In this document: positions 53,727 through 62,002 of the stretch, in pieces
Numbering within the stretch: position 1 is the first letter of the stretch
Layout: each line of letters begins with the position of its first letter
NCBI RefSeq assembly: GCF_900167065.1
Contig: NZ_FUYA01000005.1
Location: 186,001 to 250,000, forward strand
Length of the DNA: 64,000 bases
Source of the DNA: Desulfobaculum bizertense DSM 18034
GTDB taxonomy: Bacteria; Desulfobacterota; Desulfovibrionia; Desulfovibrionales; Desulfovibrionaceae
Reading direction: 5' to 3'
Notes under the pieces: generated by a model
Database searches by the model: none
What the model was told of the DNA's origin: nothing
The model's input: only the letters and a program-made list of their open reading frames with translations
Program-made: the position numbers and the translations under genes

Positions 53727-54554
53727 ATGCAAAATCCACAAAAAGTCCAGCAGGCCGCAGCGTACATCCGCGAGCATCTCAGCACTCCACACGAGGCCGA
53801 CACCGGAATCATTCTTGGCACAGGACTTGGCGACTGGGCCAGCTCCCTTTCACATACGGACGTCTTTCCGTTTGAATCTATTCCCGGCTATCCCCGCTCA
53901 ACAGTACAGGGACACGCCGGACAGCTTGTTGCCGCCGAAGTTGGAGGCCACAAAATCTGGCTCCAGCAGGGACGTTTTCACCTGTATGAAGGCTACTCCC
54001 CTGCTGAGGTCTGCATGGGCGTTCGCACGCTTGCCGAGCTTGGCATAAAGCGTCTCATCATCACAAATGCAGCAGGAGCACTCAACCCTCAGTTTGATGC
54101 GGGTGGACTCATGCTCATCACCGACCATATCAACTTTACGGGAACCAGCCCGCTGATTGGTCCAAATCATGACGCATGGGGCGACCGCTTCCCAGACATG
54201 AGCGCGACCTATTCGCCACAGCAGGCTAAACTGGCCATGCAGGTTGCCGAAAAACACGGCATTCGTCTGGAGCGAGGCGTGTATCTCGGTCTTGTTGGTC
54301 CCAACCTTGAAACTCCGGCCGAAACCCGAGCTTTTCGCATGTGGGGCGCAGATGCCGTGGGCATGTCCACCGTGCTGGAAGTCATCGCCGCCAAGCACAT
54401 GGGGCTGGAAATCCTTGGCATCTCCTGCCTGACAAACAAAAACCTGCCAGACTGCATGGAAGAAACATCCATTGAGGATGTGCTTAACATGGCCGCAGCC
54501 TCATCAGGAAAGCTCTCTGCCCTTCTCTCTGGTATTCTTACCGAAGACGCGTAA
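53727..54554 (+). CDS. Purine-nucleoside phosphorylase
   Basis: Trimeric-type (PNP/MTAP family) phosphorylase of 275 residues that splits inosine or guanosine with phosphate for purine salvage. GIILGTGLGDW binds phosphate, QGRFHLYEGY and ITNAAGALNP are family motifs, and GMSTVLEVIAA contacts ribose; EMISDH/Asn region is TNKNLPD. Divergent from motA. The ribosome site is weak. An MTA phosphorylase is less likely. Confidence 0.9.
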   Translation: MQNPQKVQQAAAYIREHLSTPHEADTGIILGTGLGDWASSLSHTDVFPFESIPGYPRSTVQGHAGQLVAAEVGGHKIWLQQGRFHLYEGYSPAEVCMGVRTLAELGIKRLIITNAAGALNPQFDAGGLMLITDHINFTGTSPLIGPNHDAWGDRFPDMSATYSPQQAKLAMQVAEKHGIRLERGVYLGLVGPNLETPAETRAFRMWGADAVGMSTVLEVIAAKHMGLEILGISCLTNKNLPDCMEETSIEDVLNMAAASSGKLSALLSGILTEDA

Positions 54555-54558
54555 CGCA

Positions 54559-54594
54559 AAAAGGGAACCCCACAAGGAGTTCCCTTTATTTTTC
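54559..54594 (+). terminator. Terminator of the phosphorylase gene
   Basis: AAAGGGAAC pairs with GTTCCCTTT through a short loop and is followed by a T-rich tail. Confidence 0.75.
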
Positions 54595-54690
54595 ATCGGT
54601 ATTCAGCAGAAAAGGGGTCCAAGCTCCTCACCCACTCTTTTCGACCGTCAGGCCAAAAGCATTAGGGCAAAGAGCACAAAGACTTCCAAT

Positions 54691-55017
54691 CTATTCGTGC
54701 GAATGCTGTGGATACACGGGCGTCACAGCGTCCATGTCCATCTCTCTTGTCCGGTAACCATCACTCTCGATGGCAAAACGGGTGATGGTATTTTCATCAT
54801 GATCCAGAATATCCAGACTGCTTTCAGCGCCTTCCCGCATCAATTCCATGACATGAATCAGTAAAAATTCCACATCAGGGTAATAACTGTTGTGCTCCAC
54901 AGAAACAGTGGTGCCCTCATATTCCACCTCATCGAACTGAAGATATCCCTTCAGTTTTTCAAAGGCTTCTGCAGAAATGCCGTTAAACGTTCCAAAAACT
55001 TTTACACCAGTTCTCAT
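54691..55017 (-). CDS. Hypothetical acidic protein (108 aa)
   Basis: Not recognised. An alternating beta/helix pattern (TGVKVFGTFNGISAEAFEKL) and a C-terminal region rich in Asp and Glu; no membrane segment or Cys. GGAGAAC precedes the ATG. It lies 20 bases downstream of mlaA on the same strand and is probably in that operon. Confidence 0.65.
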   Translation of the reverse strand: MRTGVKVFGTFNGISAEAFEKLKGYLQFDEVEYEGTTVSVEHNSYYPDVEFLLIHVMELMREGAESSLDILDHDENTITRFAIESDGYRTREMDMDAVTPVYPQHSHE

Positions 55018-55037
55018 GACCAGTTCTCCAGTCTCAA

Positions 55038-55820
55038 TCAGTGTTTTTCAATATCCCATTCGCGCTTCTTGGAATAAATGAAGCGAACGATGTCGTACTC
55101 AAAGAGTGAGCCGTCCTGATAGTATGTAAAAAGAATCTTCTTTCGGACGTCAATACCCTTCACTGTCAAATAGCCTGCACGGAAGGCAAAGGTAAAATTC
55201 GGGTCGAGGTAATTCAGGACAGCATTTTCTTCGATCCAGACCATCGCCAGATCAACGCCAAGTCCGCCTGTATCCCGCAGGTTAGACGGTCCAAACACAG
55301 GCAAAACAAGATACGGTCCCGGTGGAACGCCCCAGGTTCCCAGAGTCTGTCCAAAGTCCTCTTCTTCTTTTTCAATGCCACCCATATCTGCAATATCAAT
55401 GAATCCGCCAAGACCAATGGTCGTATTCGTCACAAAACGGGCAAAGGTATTGGCCGCGCCATCAACATCAAGCTGAAGCACGCAGTTCACAAAGGTGGAG
55501 ACTTCTCCAACGTTGGAAAAAAAATTGGAAAAACCTGTCTGCATAATTTCTGGCACAGTGTGCTCATAAACCGTGACAATCGGCATGAGTACATACTGGT
55601 CCAGACGAGCATTAAAATCATAAACCTGCCGGTTCCATGACTCCAGCGGATCATACACATAGAAAGGGCTTGTTTCGTCAATATGCTCAGGCTCTGGAGC
55701 ATGATGCACCGGAGCGTGGAAATCTGTCACAACTGTTGGCTGACGCTCTGCGCAAGCAGTCAGACTGAGGCACACAAAACACAGCGCACAGACCAGAGGG
55801 AATTTTAACGTGCTGCTCAT
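55038..55820 (-). CDS. mlaA: MlaA-family outer-membrane lipoprotein
   Basis: A 260-residue VacJ/MlaA lipoprotein: signal peptide with lipobox LTAC (Cys23), then the conserved DPLESWNRQVYDFN and GWGVPPGPYLVLP-like core (GTWGVPPGPYLVLPVFGPS). MlaA sits in the outer membrane as a ring and removes mislocalised phospholipids from the outer leaflet, normally passing them to MlaC and MlaFEDB. No mlaB-F genes are here. ATG start overlaps the upstream hydrolase stop (ATGA). Confidence 0.93.
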   Translation of the reverse strand: MSSTLKFPLVCALCFVCLSLTACAERQPTVVTDFHAPVHHAPEPEHIDETSPFYVYDPLESWNRQVYDFNARLDQYVLMPIVTVYEHTVPEIMQTGFSNFFSNVGEVSTFVNCVLQLDVDGAANTFARFVTNTTIGLGGFIDIADMGGIEKEEEDFGQTLGTWGVPPGPYLVLPVFGPSNLRDTGGLGVDLAMVWIEENAVLNYLDPNFTFAFRAGYLTVKGIDVRKKILFTYYQDGSLFEYDIVRFIYSKKREWDIEKH

Positions 55821-57103
55821 TCCTTTATCTCCTGCCGATGCACGAGGCGCAGCATGTCCTCAACCGTCTGTTTGTACATAATGTTCCCGCAATGCCCACC
55901 TGTCGGATAAATCACGGCACGCCCTGCAAAAGTCTTTTCCAAAAATGCAAGCTCTTCGGGCGACAGAATCGGATCATCCGCATTCGTCAACATTTCGATT
56001 TTTGTGTTTGCACGCAGATATGGCGCAATGCTTTCGAGGCTACTTTCTGCCACCAGCCGCTCTGGAGTCAGAGTCGGATCGCGATACTGCAAATACGGCG
56101 CGAGGAATTCCTCAAAATACTGTTCAAAGCCCAGCTTGACCGCTGTCAGCATGTAGGGCCGCAGCGAATCAGACGCTGTCAGGATTTTGCCATCCGGGAC
56201 AATGTAGCCAGTATTCAGGCAGACATCCGTGGAAAAAATAATATTGGCGGCGCTCATCCGGAAAGAGACACCCACCAGTTTTTTCAGGTCTTCATGTGGA
56301 ACCCGGTGATACCGGTACAGGCGATACAAAAAATCACCGTCAAACTGCACATGGTCCTGATGTTTGTAATATTCCGCAACAATCGCAATAAAACGGCTCG
56401 CCAAATCTTCCACGGCTTCAGGCGTTTCATCACCTTCTTTCAAAAGCTGATCGAGGCGCGCAGCCGAGCTTAAAAGGCTTACTGGGGGATTAATCATCAG
56501 CGCCTTACGAAAGGCAAAGACCCGCTCTTCATCATCGAGCTTCATCAAAAATGCGCTTTGAGCCGCACCAAGGCTGTAGCCTGCGACGTAGAAACCATCG
56601 ACCCGCTCACGTATTTCCTGCTGATGAACAATCAGATCCATAACGCGGTACAGATCTTTGACATCATCTCGAATATAGCCAGGAGCGCGGCTCGTAGACG
56701 CACTCACAATAAAATTCGGGTGGGTCGGCGATGACAGGGCAATAACGTGATAGCCCGCAGCATAAAAAACCTGCTGAAGGTAGGCCATCTTGGGGGCGTT
56801 GTATCCCGCACCTGTTCCCGCAATCAAAAATATCAACGGGGCAGTTTTTTTCTGAAACAGCACAGAATAGCGAAGATAATCGCTATGCCAAAAAAGAGGA
56901 GGAGCCACCCGCTCATCAATCTGAATGACCTGAGGAAGGGGGCGGGCTTTGCGAGAAGGCACATAGCTCAGTTCTCGCGGGGTGCCGATGACTGTTGCCA
57001 CATACGGATCCTGAAATGGATACGCGTCGTCTTTTCCCCCACCTGCCAAAACAGCAGAGGGCAAAAGCAACAGCATCAGGAAGATGATGAAAAACTTTTT
57101 CAT
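55817..57103 (-). CDS. Exported alpha/beta hydrolase coupled to mlaA
   Basis: A 428-residue protein with a clear Sec signal peptide (MKKFFIIFLMLLLLPSAVLA). Hydrolase features: oxyanion region FLIAGTGAGYNAPK, nucleophile elbow AGYSLGAAQS (Ser near residue 177), acid in NADDPILSPEE and His in PTGGHCGNIM. Two coupled genes, hydrolase then MlaA, suggest a periplasmic lipase or phospholipase working on lipids delivered by or to MlaA; that is inference from the tight coupling. No family name can be given by eye. Confidence 0.8.
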   Translation of the reverse strand: MKKFFIIFLMLLLLPSAVLAGGGKDDAYPFQDPYVATVIGTPRELSYVPSRKARPLPQVIQIDERVAPPLFWHSDYLRYSVLFQKKTAPLIFLIAGTGAGYNAPKMAYLQQVFYAAGYHVIALSSPTHPNFIVSASTSRAPGYIRDDVKDLYRVMDLIVHQQEIRERVDGFYVAGYSLGAAQSAFLMKLDDEERVFAFRKALMINPPVSLLSSAARLDQLLKEGDETPEAVEDLASRFIAIVAEYYKHQDHVQFDGDFLYRLYRYHRVPHEDLKKLVGVSFRMSAANIIFSTDVCLNTGYIVPDGKILTASDSLRPYMLTAVKLGFEQYFEEFLAPYLQYRDPTLTPERLVAESSLESIAPYLRANTKIEMLTNADDPILSPEELAFLEKTFAGRAVIYPTGGHCGNIMYKQTVEDMLRLVHRQEIKE

Positions 57104-57273
57104 ACGTCTCTCTTCGTCCAGATGAATTCAATACGTGCCCAAAGCGGTCGAGTTCGAGGACACCAGAACTCTGACTTTTTTCATGTCATTTTTTCGGCAC
57201 ATCGGGGGGAGCTATGACACGCTCGGCAGCAAAAGCCAAGAAAAGACACGGTCCCTTTACGCTTTGCCGGGTT

Positions 57274-57289
57274 TGGCAAGGACTTTGCT
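57274..57289 (+). promoter_or_regulatory. Sigma-54 promoter of the YbjQ-like gene
   Basis: TGGCAAG-N4-TTGCT matches the -24/-12 consensus with exact spacing, about 70 bases before the ATG at 57358. The 170 bases upstream (57104-57273) hold no gene and presumably any activator site. Confidence 0.82.
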
Positions 57290-57357
57290 TAGAAAAGAGA
57301 AAAACGAAATTTCTCGCATTTACATAGCGTTTGGGCACGAGCACCAAGGAGGAATAC

Positions 57358-57681
57358 ATGCTTTCCCTGCTGAAAAAATCTCATCCCCAAGAACGGACCG
57401 AAGAGAATCTTGAAATTGCCAAGGATCTTTTTATGGCCGGAAAATTCCCCGTTGTCACAACCCGAGATATTCCCGCCAAGTCAATCAAGCGGGTCATTGG
57501 TCTTGCTGCCTACCGAGGCTATGACATGGAACAGGCATTCTACGGAATGATTACCCGTGCGATTTCCAACGGCGCAAATGCCGTCATTGGATACCGTGAA
57601 AATGTGGCATTCCATCCAGATGGAAGCAAGTATATTTCCTGCTATGGTACAGCAGTACGTCAGGTAGACGAAAAAAAATAG
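57358..57681 (+). CDS. YbjQ/UPF0145-like small protein (107 aa)
   Basis: Small protein whose core (VTTRDIPAKSIKRVIGLAAY, then ISNGANAVIGYRE and SCYGTAVR) resembles the YbjQ/UPF0145 heavy-metal-binding-like fold: a first strand, helix, then a conserved ALGADAV-type segment and a final GTAV strand. The biochemical role of that family is unknown. AAGGAGG lies seven bases before the ATG at 57358. It is monocistronic, flanked by a sigma-54 promoter and a terminator, so it answers to some specific activator. Confidence 0.65.
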   Translation: MLSLLKKSHPQERTEENLEIAKDLFMAGKFPVVTTRDIPAKSIKRVIGLAAYRGYDMEQAFYGMITRAISNGANAVIGYRENVAFHPDGSKYISCYGTAVRQVDEKK

Positions 57682-57695
57682 TCCCTTGGCGAGAC

Positions 57696-57728
57696 AAAAA
57701 AGGCAGGGAAAAATCCCTGCCTTTTTTT
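57696..57728. terminator. Bidirectional terminator
   Basis: AAAAAAGGCAGGGA pairs perfectly with TCCCTGCCTTTTTT across a four-base loop; it lies between two convergent genes. Confidence 0.9.
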
Positions 57729-57731
57729 CAT

Positions 57732-59168
57732 CTACAAATGCGTTTCGTCGGCCTGCGGAGTGAGCGGAACCTTTACCGTCACAGTTGTTCCACCGCTCCC
57801 GCTTCGAATATAAAATTCACCACCAAAGGCACGCGCACGTTCCTGCATATTTGACAGGCCATACCCCGAACCCAGCTCAGGACTTCCCTCCTTGGCAAAG
57901 CCCCGGCCATTGTCCTCAATATTGACCCACAGCACATCGTCCTCAATCAGCATACGAATATCGGCCTGATCCCCTCCACTGTGCTTGAGAACATTTCCTA
58001 ATGCCTCCTGCACAATACGATACAGGGGACCTTTCATGTCATCTGGCACCTGAGATTCATCATCCAAAAGCTGCAAATTCACATGCAGACCATGCGCCTT
58101 ACGGATTTGACGACACTTCCAGCGCAGTGTTGCCACCAGCCCAATGTCGTCCAGCATGGCAGGCCGCAAGTCCATTATAAGACGCCGTATGTCATCCAGC
58201 ACCTTTTGTGTATAGTCACGGAGCCGCAGAAGCATTGTTCGCTCCTCGCTGTCCTCCGCATACACCATCTGGCTTGCGATATTCCCAAGGTGAACCCGAA
58301 TAGCCGTAATATCCTGACAAATTCCATCGTGAAGCTCTCGGCCTATGCGAGAACGCTCACGCTCGCCCGCAGCAAAAACCTGACGCTGCGCACGTTTTCT
58401 TTCGCGAACTTCTTTTTGCAGTTCGTCACGCGAAACCGTCACACGTTCAAGCTGCTCAGACATTTCATTAAACGCCTCCATCAGCGCCGAAATTTCATCC
58501 TTTCGACGGGGAGCCATATCAATGGTGTGCCCAAGTCGGCCATCCCGCACCCGCAAGACGCCTTCAAAAAGCTGCCGAAGCGGGGCAAGAATATCGTCTG
58601 ACAAAAAGCGTTCCCATGTGAGGGCAAAAAGACAGGTCAACACAGAAAGGACAATCAGCACGGCATTTCGAAAATGCTGTACAGAGTCAATTTCTGACAT
58701 TGCCTGCTCAGAGATCAACTTTGCGCTGCTCTCAACAGAGCCAAGAACAATGGTAATATGGTTTAAGAGGTTGCGACGGGCCTTAAATATTGCCTGAGGA
58801 TCGCGGGAACCAACAACAGAAGAAAGGCCAACAAACGTGCCAATCAGCTCTCCTGCCTTGTCAAATTCACGCTCAAGACGATCCAGGCCAATGGTTCCCG
58901 GATAATTTTTCTCAAAGACATGTAGTTCTATCTGCAAGCGCTTTGCCCGCATAAACCATTGCCGCGAAAGACGGTTTACATTGCCACCATCGTATTCATT
59001 TGCCAGCAGGTTGAGTTCTGTAATTCCGCTGAGCAGTGAAAAGGCGCCTTGGCTCTTTTTGAGCGAGGCGCCAATATTCTGTTCGGCCCAAAAAAGGCAG
59101 CCCAGCACCAGAGTCATAAAAACCCCAGTAAAGATTACCAGAACGCTGAGCTTTTTCTTTATGGACAT
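57732..59168 (-). CDS. NarX-type membrane histidine kinase (HisKA_3)
   Basis: A 478-residue kinase. Membrane helices at about 7-28 and 165-186 bracket a 135-residue periplasmic domain; a HAMP linker (about 187-240) and coiled coil lead to the dimerisation domain with RIGRELHDGICQDITAI (His near residue 288) and a HATPase domain with NGRGF and GSGYGLSNMQERA. It lies nine bases downstream of a periplasmic binding-protein gene, so that protein may be its ligand-bound input. The cognate regulator is probably the NarL-type gene encoded divergently. Confidence 0.93.
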   Translation of the reverse strand: MSIKKKLSVLVIFTGVFMTLVLGCLFWAEQNIGASLKKSQGAFSLLSGITELNLLANEYDGGNVNRLSRQWFMRAKRLQIELHVFEKNYPGTIGLDRLEREFDKAGELIGTFVGLSSVVGSRDPQAIFKARRNLLNHITIVLGSVESSAKLISEQAMSEIDSVQHFRNAVLIVLSVLTCLFALTWERFLSDDILAPLRQLFEGVLRVRDGRLGHTIDMAPRRKDEISALMEAFNEMSEQLERVTVSRDELQKEVRERKRAQRQVFAAGERERSRIGRELHDGICQDITAIRVHLGNIASQMVYAEDSEERTMLLRLRDYTQKVLDDIRRLIMDLRPAMLDDIGLVATLRWKCRQIRKAHGLHVNLQLLDDESQVPDDMKGPLYRIVQEALGNVLKHSGGDQADIRMLIEDDVLWVNIEDNGRGFAKEGSPELGSGYGLSNMQERARAFGGEFYIRSGSGGTTVTVKVPLTPQADETHL

Positions 59169-59177
59169 TGTCTGATC

Positions 59178-60167
59178 TTACCTAATAATGCTCACACTCT
59201 CAGGAGAGACCTGTTCCAAGGGGTGATAATCGATATAATCGAGAAAGTTTCTCGGTTCTTTGTACGGGACAAGCTCATTTTCAATGGCCCAGCGATCAAC
59301 ACCCTCAAAGCTCAGCAACAGGCTTTGCTCCAGCGAGAGATTAAATTCAGCTTCGTTCTCAACAAAATTCAGCACCAGATCATAGGAACGGTTTTTCATT
59401 TCTGCGATGATCTTTGCTGCTTCTTTTTTGTGGTCCACAGTCCACGCATCAGCCTTTTTGATTGCTCGCAACATTCCCTGCATCTTCTCAGGATTTTTAG
59501 CAATAAAATCCCGAGGAGCAATCAACTGCACAATTTTCCTGTTGATGTTGGAATTGCGAAGAACAAGGGCGTCTGAGCCAAGCTTTTTAAGCGCATCGGC
59601 AACAGGCTTTCCGTGCTGGCAGAACGCATCAATCTTGCCAGAAACGATAGCGGTCGGCAGCTGCTTTTTCTTCAAAAAAACGACTTCAACATCGCTCATT
59701 GGAATACCACAGTGCTGCAGGTATTTGTAGAGGTAATAATGCGAAGAGGTTCCATGAACGATACCAATTCGCTTTCCTCGCAAATCACTTGAGTCCAAAA
59801 TCCCTGCAGACTTTTTAGCAACGATTTTGGTCTGACTGTCGGAGTACGCAAGCACACCAACAAGCGCATGCTTTTCAAAATCAATATTGCTCAGGATAGC
59901 GCCAACCCGGTTTGAGGTACCAAAGTCAGTCGCACCTTTCAGATACTCCTGTGCGGCAACGAATCCATTACGATAGGATTTTATCTGAATATCAAGCCCT
60001 TCTTCGGCGAAATATCCATTTCTGATTGCCACACAAACAGAGCCAACCATTCCGCCGGAACCAGCGGAAATTGTAAGGGGTTCAAGCTGTTTCTGAGCCA
60101 TAGCAGGAGTCGAAACAAGCACAGAAAGCATCAAAAATGCAGAAAATAACCAGTAGACTTTTTTCAT
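59178..60167 (-). CDS. Periplasmic substrate-binding protein (NMT1/SsuA type)
   Basis: A 329-residue binding protein with signal peptide (MKKVYWLFSAFLMLSVLVSTPAMA) and the two-lobe fold of the NMT1/ThiY/SsuA group (GYFAEEGLDIQIK; FGTSNRVGAIL; KRIGIVHGTSSHYYL). No ABC permease or ATPase follows; instead a histidine kinase does, so the protein probably works as a periplasmic sensor rather than as transporter part. ATG at 60167 (GAGGG upstream) is used; 30 upstream codons are open but lack a signal peptide pattern. Confidence 0.85.
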   Translation of the reverse strand: MKKVYWLFSAFLMLSVLVSTPAMAQKQLEPLTISAGSGGMVGSVCVAIRNGYFAEEGLDIQIKSYRNGFVAAQEYLKGATDFGTSNRVGAILSNIDFEKHALVGVLAYSDSQTKIVAKKSAGILDSSDLRGKRIGIVHGTSSHYYLYKYLQHCGIPMSDVEVVFLKKKQLPTAIVSGKIDAFCQHGKPVADALKKLGSDALVLRNSNINRKIVQLIAPRDFIAKNPEKMQGMLRAIKKADAWTVDHKKEAAKIIAEMKNRSYDLVLNFVENEAEFNLSLEQSLLLSFEGVDRWAIENELVPYKEPRNFLDYIDYHPLEQVSPESVSIIR

Positions 60168-60442
60168 TTTTCCCTCTCTCAATAGACTATCCATTCCATA
60201 GGATTCGTTTTGCGAATACACAAAAAACACCCTTATTTCAACACGTTCCTCATCCAAATTATTGATTGTCCGTTAAAAGCGCTCCACTACTCAAAAAACA
60301 TTCCCTACAAAGGGCAGCATCACCCTACCCCCCTCACCTCATACCCCTACTAGCAAAAGCAGGGTTGTCGGTATTTACTTCCACTCGTCCTGCTCGTATT
60401 TTTCTTCAAGCCGTAAATAACTTTACTAATTTGGGGGGAAAT
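60168..60442. promoter_or_regulatory. Divergent control region of the sensor and regulator genes
   Basis: A 275-base gene-free region. Two direct copies of TACCCC (60326 and 60342, 16 bases apart; the second, TACCCCT, fits the TACYYMT heptamer of NarL-family regulators) make it a candidate autoregulatory site. No firm -35/-10 pair could be fixed. Confidence 0.3.
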
Positions 60443-60679
60443 ATGAGCTTTGGGGATATCATAACCGCTTGGGTTATGGAACAGGTTAAGTTAGGTAAGC
60501 TTTCAGACACGCACGCGACCCAGGAGGAGCTGGACAAAAAACTCCGTGGTGCCGTAGACGCCATCTGCGACGCAATCCGCACGACAGGAGATGAAACTCC
60601 ACTGCGACTTCTTGCTGCGCACCTTGGGTACAGTCTTGAACCATTTACTCAATCTTCACAAGGATTCAACAAGGAGTAA
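60443..60679 (+). CDS. Small acidic protein of unknown function (78 aa) ahead of the response regulator
   Basis: Not recognised. Mostly helical (FGDIITAWVMEQVKLGKL; ELDKKLRGAVDAICDAI), without membrane segment. GGGGGG lies before ATG 60443. It is followed after only five bases by the response regulator gene, so they are co-translated. It may be a connector or accessory of the two-component system. Confidence 0.6.
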   Translation: MSFGDIITAWVMEQVKLGKLSDTHATQEELDKKLRGAVDAICDAIRTTGDETPLRLLAAHLGYSLEPFTQSSQGFNKE

Positions 60680-60684
60680 GCGTT

Positions 60685-61347
60685 TTGGAAAGCGGAACAC
60701 AGGCGACCACAATATTTATTGCCGAAGACCACACCCTTTTACGTGAAGGGCTGAAGGCACTCATTGGGGGCCATACCAACTGGAAAATAGTTGGAGAGGC
60801 ATCCGATGGCATAGAGACACTCGAACGCCTCCGCGGACTCAACGTTGACCTCCTCCTTATTGACCTTTCTATGCCACGTTTAAGCGGGGTCCGGGTCATA
60901 GAAGAAGTGAAACGGGCCTATCCACAGACACATGTTCTTGTACTGACTGGGCATAGTGATGAAGAATTTGTTTATGCGGCATTGCGTGCCGGAGCAGATG
61001 GCTACGTTGTCAAAGATTCGACAAACGAGGACCTTGCAACGGCCGTCAAAAGCGTTACCGAGGGGAAAGGCTACCTGAGTCCAAGTATTTCACTAGACGT
61101 GATACGAGGGTACCTGGACAACAAATCAGGGGAAAGCCAGCATAACCTTTTAAGTGCACTGACACGGCGCGAAAAGGAAGTTCTCCAGCTTGTTGTTGAA
61201 GGACACAGTAACCCGGAAATTGCTGATATTCTGTACATCAGCATAAAAACTGTGGAAAAACACAAGACGAACATCATGCGCAAGCTGAACGTGACGAACC
61301 AAAACGAACTCCGAAAGCTTGCACGCTCTACGCCGTTCCAATTCTAA
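60685..61347 (+). CDS. NarL/FixJ-family response regulator
   Basis: A 220-residue regulator with a receiver domain (phospho-acceptor Asp60 in LLLIDLSMPRLSG; Lys in YVVKDS) and a C-terminal LuxR-type helix-turn-helix (LTRREKEVLQLVVEG and EIADILYISIKTVEKH). Start is TTG with AAGGAG about nine bases upstream; no ATG or GTG is better placed. Probable partner of the NarX-type kinase encoded divergently, since both belong to the same kinase/regulator class. Confidence 0.92.
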   Translation: MESGTQATTIFIAEDHTLLREGLKALIGGHTNWKIVGEASDGIETLERLRGLNVDLLLIDLSMPRLSGVRVIEEVKRAYPQTHVLVLTGHSDEEFVYAALRAGADGYVVKDSTNEDLATAVKSVTEGKGYLSPSISLDVIRGYLDNKSGESQHNLLSALTRREKEVLQLVVEGHSNPEIADILYISIKTVEKHKTNIMRKLNVTNQNELRKLARSTPFQF

Positions 61348-61362
61348 GCTTCTTTTCAGACT

Positions 61363-61401
61363 AAAAAAATCCCCCACGCATTCCGCCTGGGGGATTTTTT
61401 T
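61363..61401. terminator. Terminator after the response regulator
   Basis: AAAAAAATCCCCC pairs with GGGGGATTTTTTT; A and T runs on both sides make it bidirectional. Confidence 0.9.
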
Positions 61402-61655
61402 GTGCTGACATCGAAATGACACCGCAATCGACGCAGTATCTAACGATCGAAGACGTAAATGACGTTCCTCTTTGAGGGTCGCGCCTGCATTCGCAGTCGC
61501 GTCATGATCAAAGGCCGCCAGGACAGAGCGCTCGTGCAGAAATTGCAAAGCGTCGCTCAAAAATGGGGGACAATAGGGGGACAAAATGAGGCGTTGGGCA
61601 AAAAGAAAGGGTCTACGGCAATCCGATAGATCGTCGTAAACCCTTGGAATTCTTG
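61402..61655. other. tRNA 3' flank with possible relic of an integrated element
   Basis: Gene-free region on the 3' side of tRNA-Leu. GGGGGACAATAGGGGGACAAAATGAG (61564-61589, split here for reading: GGGGGACAATA then GGGGGACAAAATGAG) is a direct repeat of GGGGGACAA of the kind often seen next to tyrosine-integrase genes at tRNA sites. No integrase remains, and the open frames in the region look random. Confidence 0.35.
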
Positions 61656-61742
61656 TGGTAGCCGGGAAGGGACTCGAACCCTTACTCCATCGCTGGAACC
61701 GGATTTTGAGTCCGGCGCGTCTACCAATTTCGCCACCCGGCC
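61656..61742 (-). tRNA. tRNA-Leu (anticodon CAA)
   Basis: Minus-strand tRNA of 87 bases. It begins GGCCGGGTGGCGAAATTGG (acceptor and D arm), has the anticodon stem-loop GCCGGACTCAAAATCCGG with CAA at the anticodon, a long variable arm as expected for class II tRNAs, the T loop GGTTCGAGTC, and an encoded CCA end. It reads UUG codons. The first base pair appears to be G-U. Confidence 0.95.
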
Positions 61743-62002
61743 ATATTGGCACCATGTGTATATATACAATTCACATGGTTGAATCAAGAAATCTATGCTG
61801 AGAAGCTGTGTCCTCAACAGGTCTAGGCTTCTATCCTAGGCAGGAGCATCCGGTCAAGAACAGATTTCAATTTTTTCATTTTTTTCAAGGTACCGTCCAT
61901 CTTTTCTCCGTCCAGCCTCGCTTTCCGACCTTTTTTCCTTTCCTTCCCGATTCTGTAGCCTTCTTTCTTGTGATAGCTCCCAAAATCTTCTAAAAAATCT
62001 GG

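Noticed and set aside
59178-60167. ABC transporter operon reading of the NMT1-type binding protein
   Set aside because: No permease or ATPase gene is adjacent; the next gene is a histidine kinase.
61150-61755. Open frame across the tRNA 3' flank as a degraded integrase
   Set aside because: No integrase motif can be recognised in any frame; only the GGGGGACAA repeat hints at an element.
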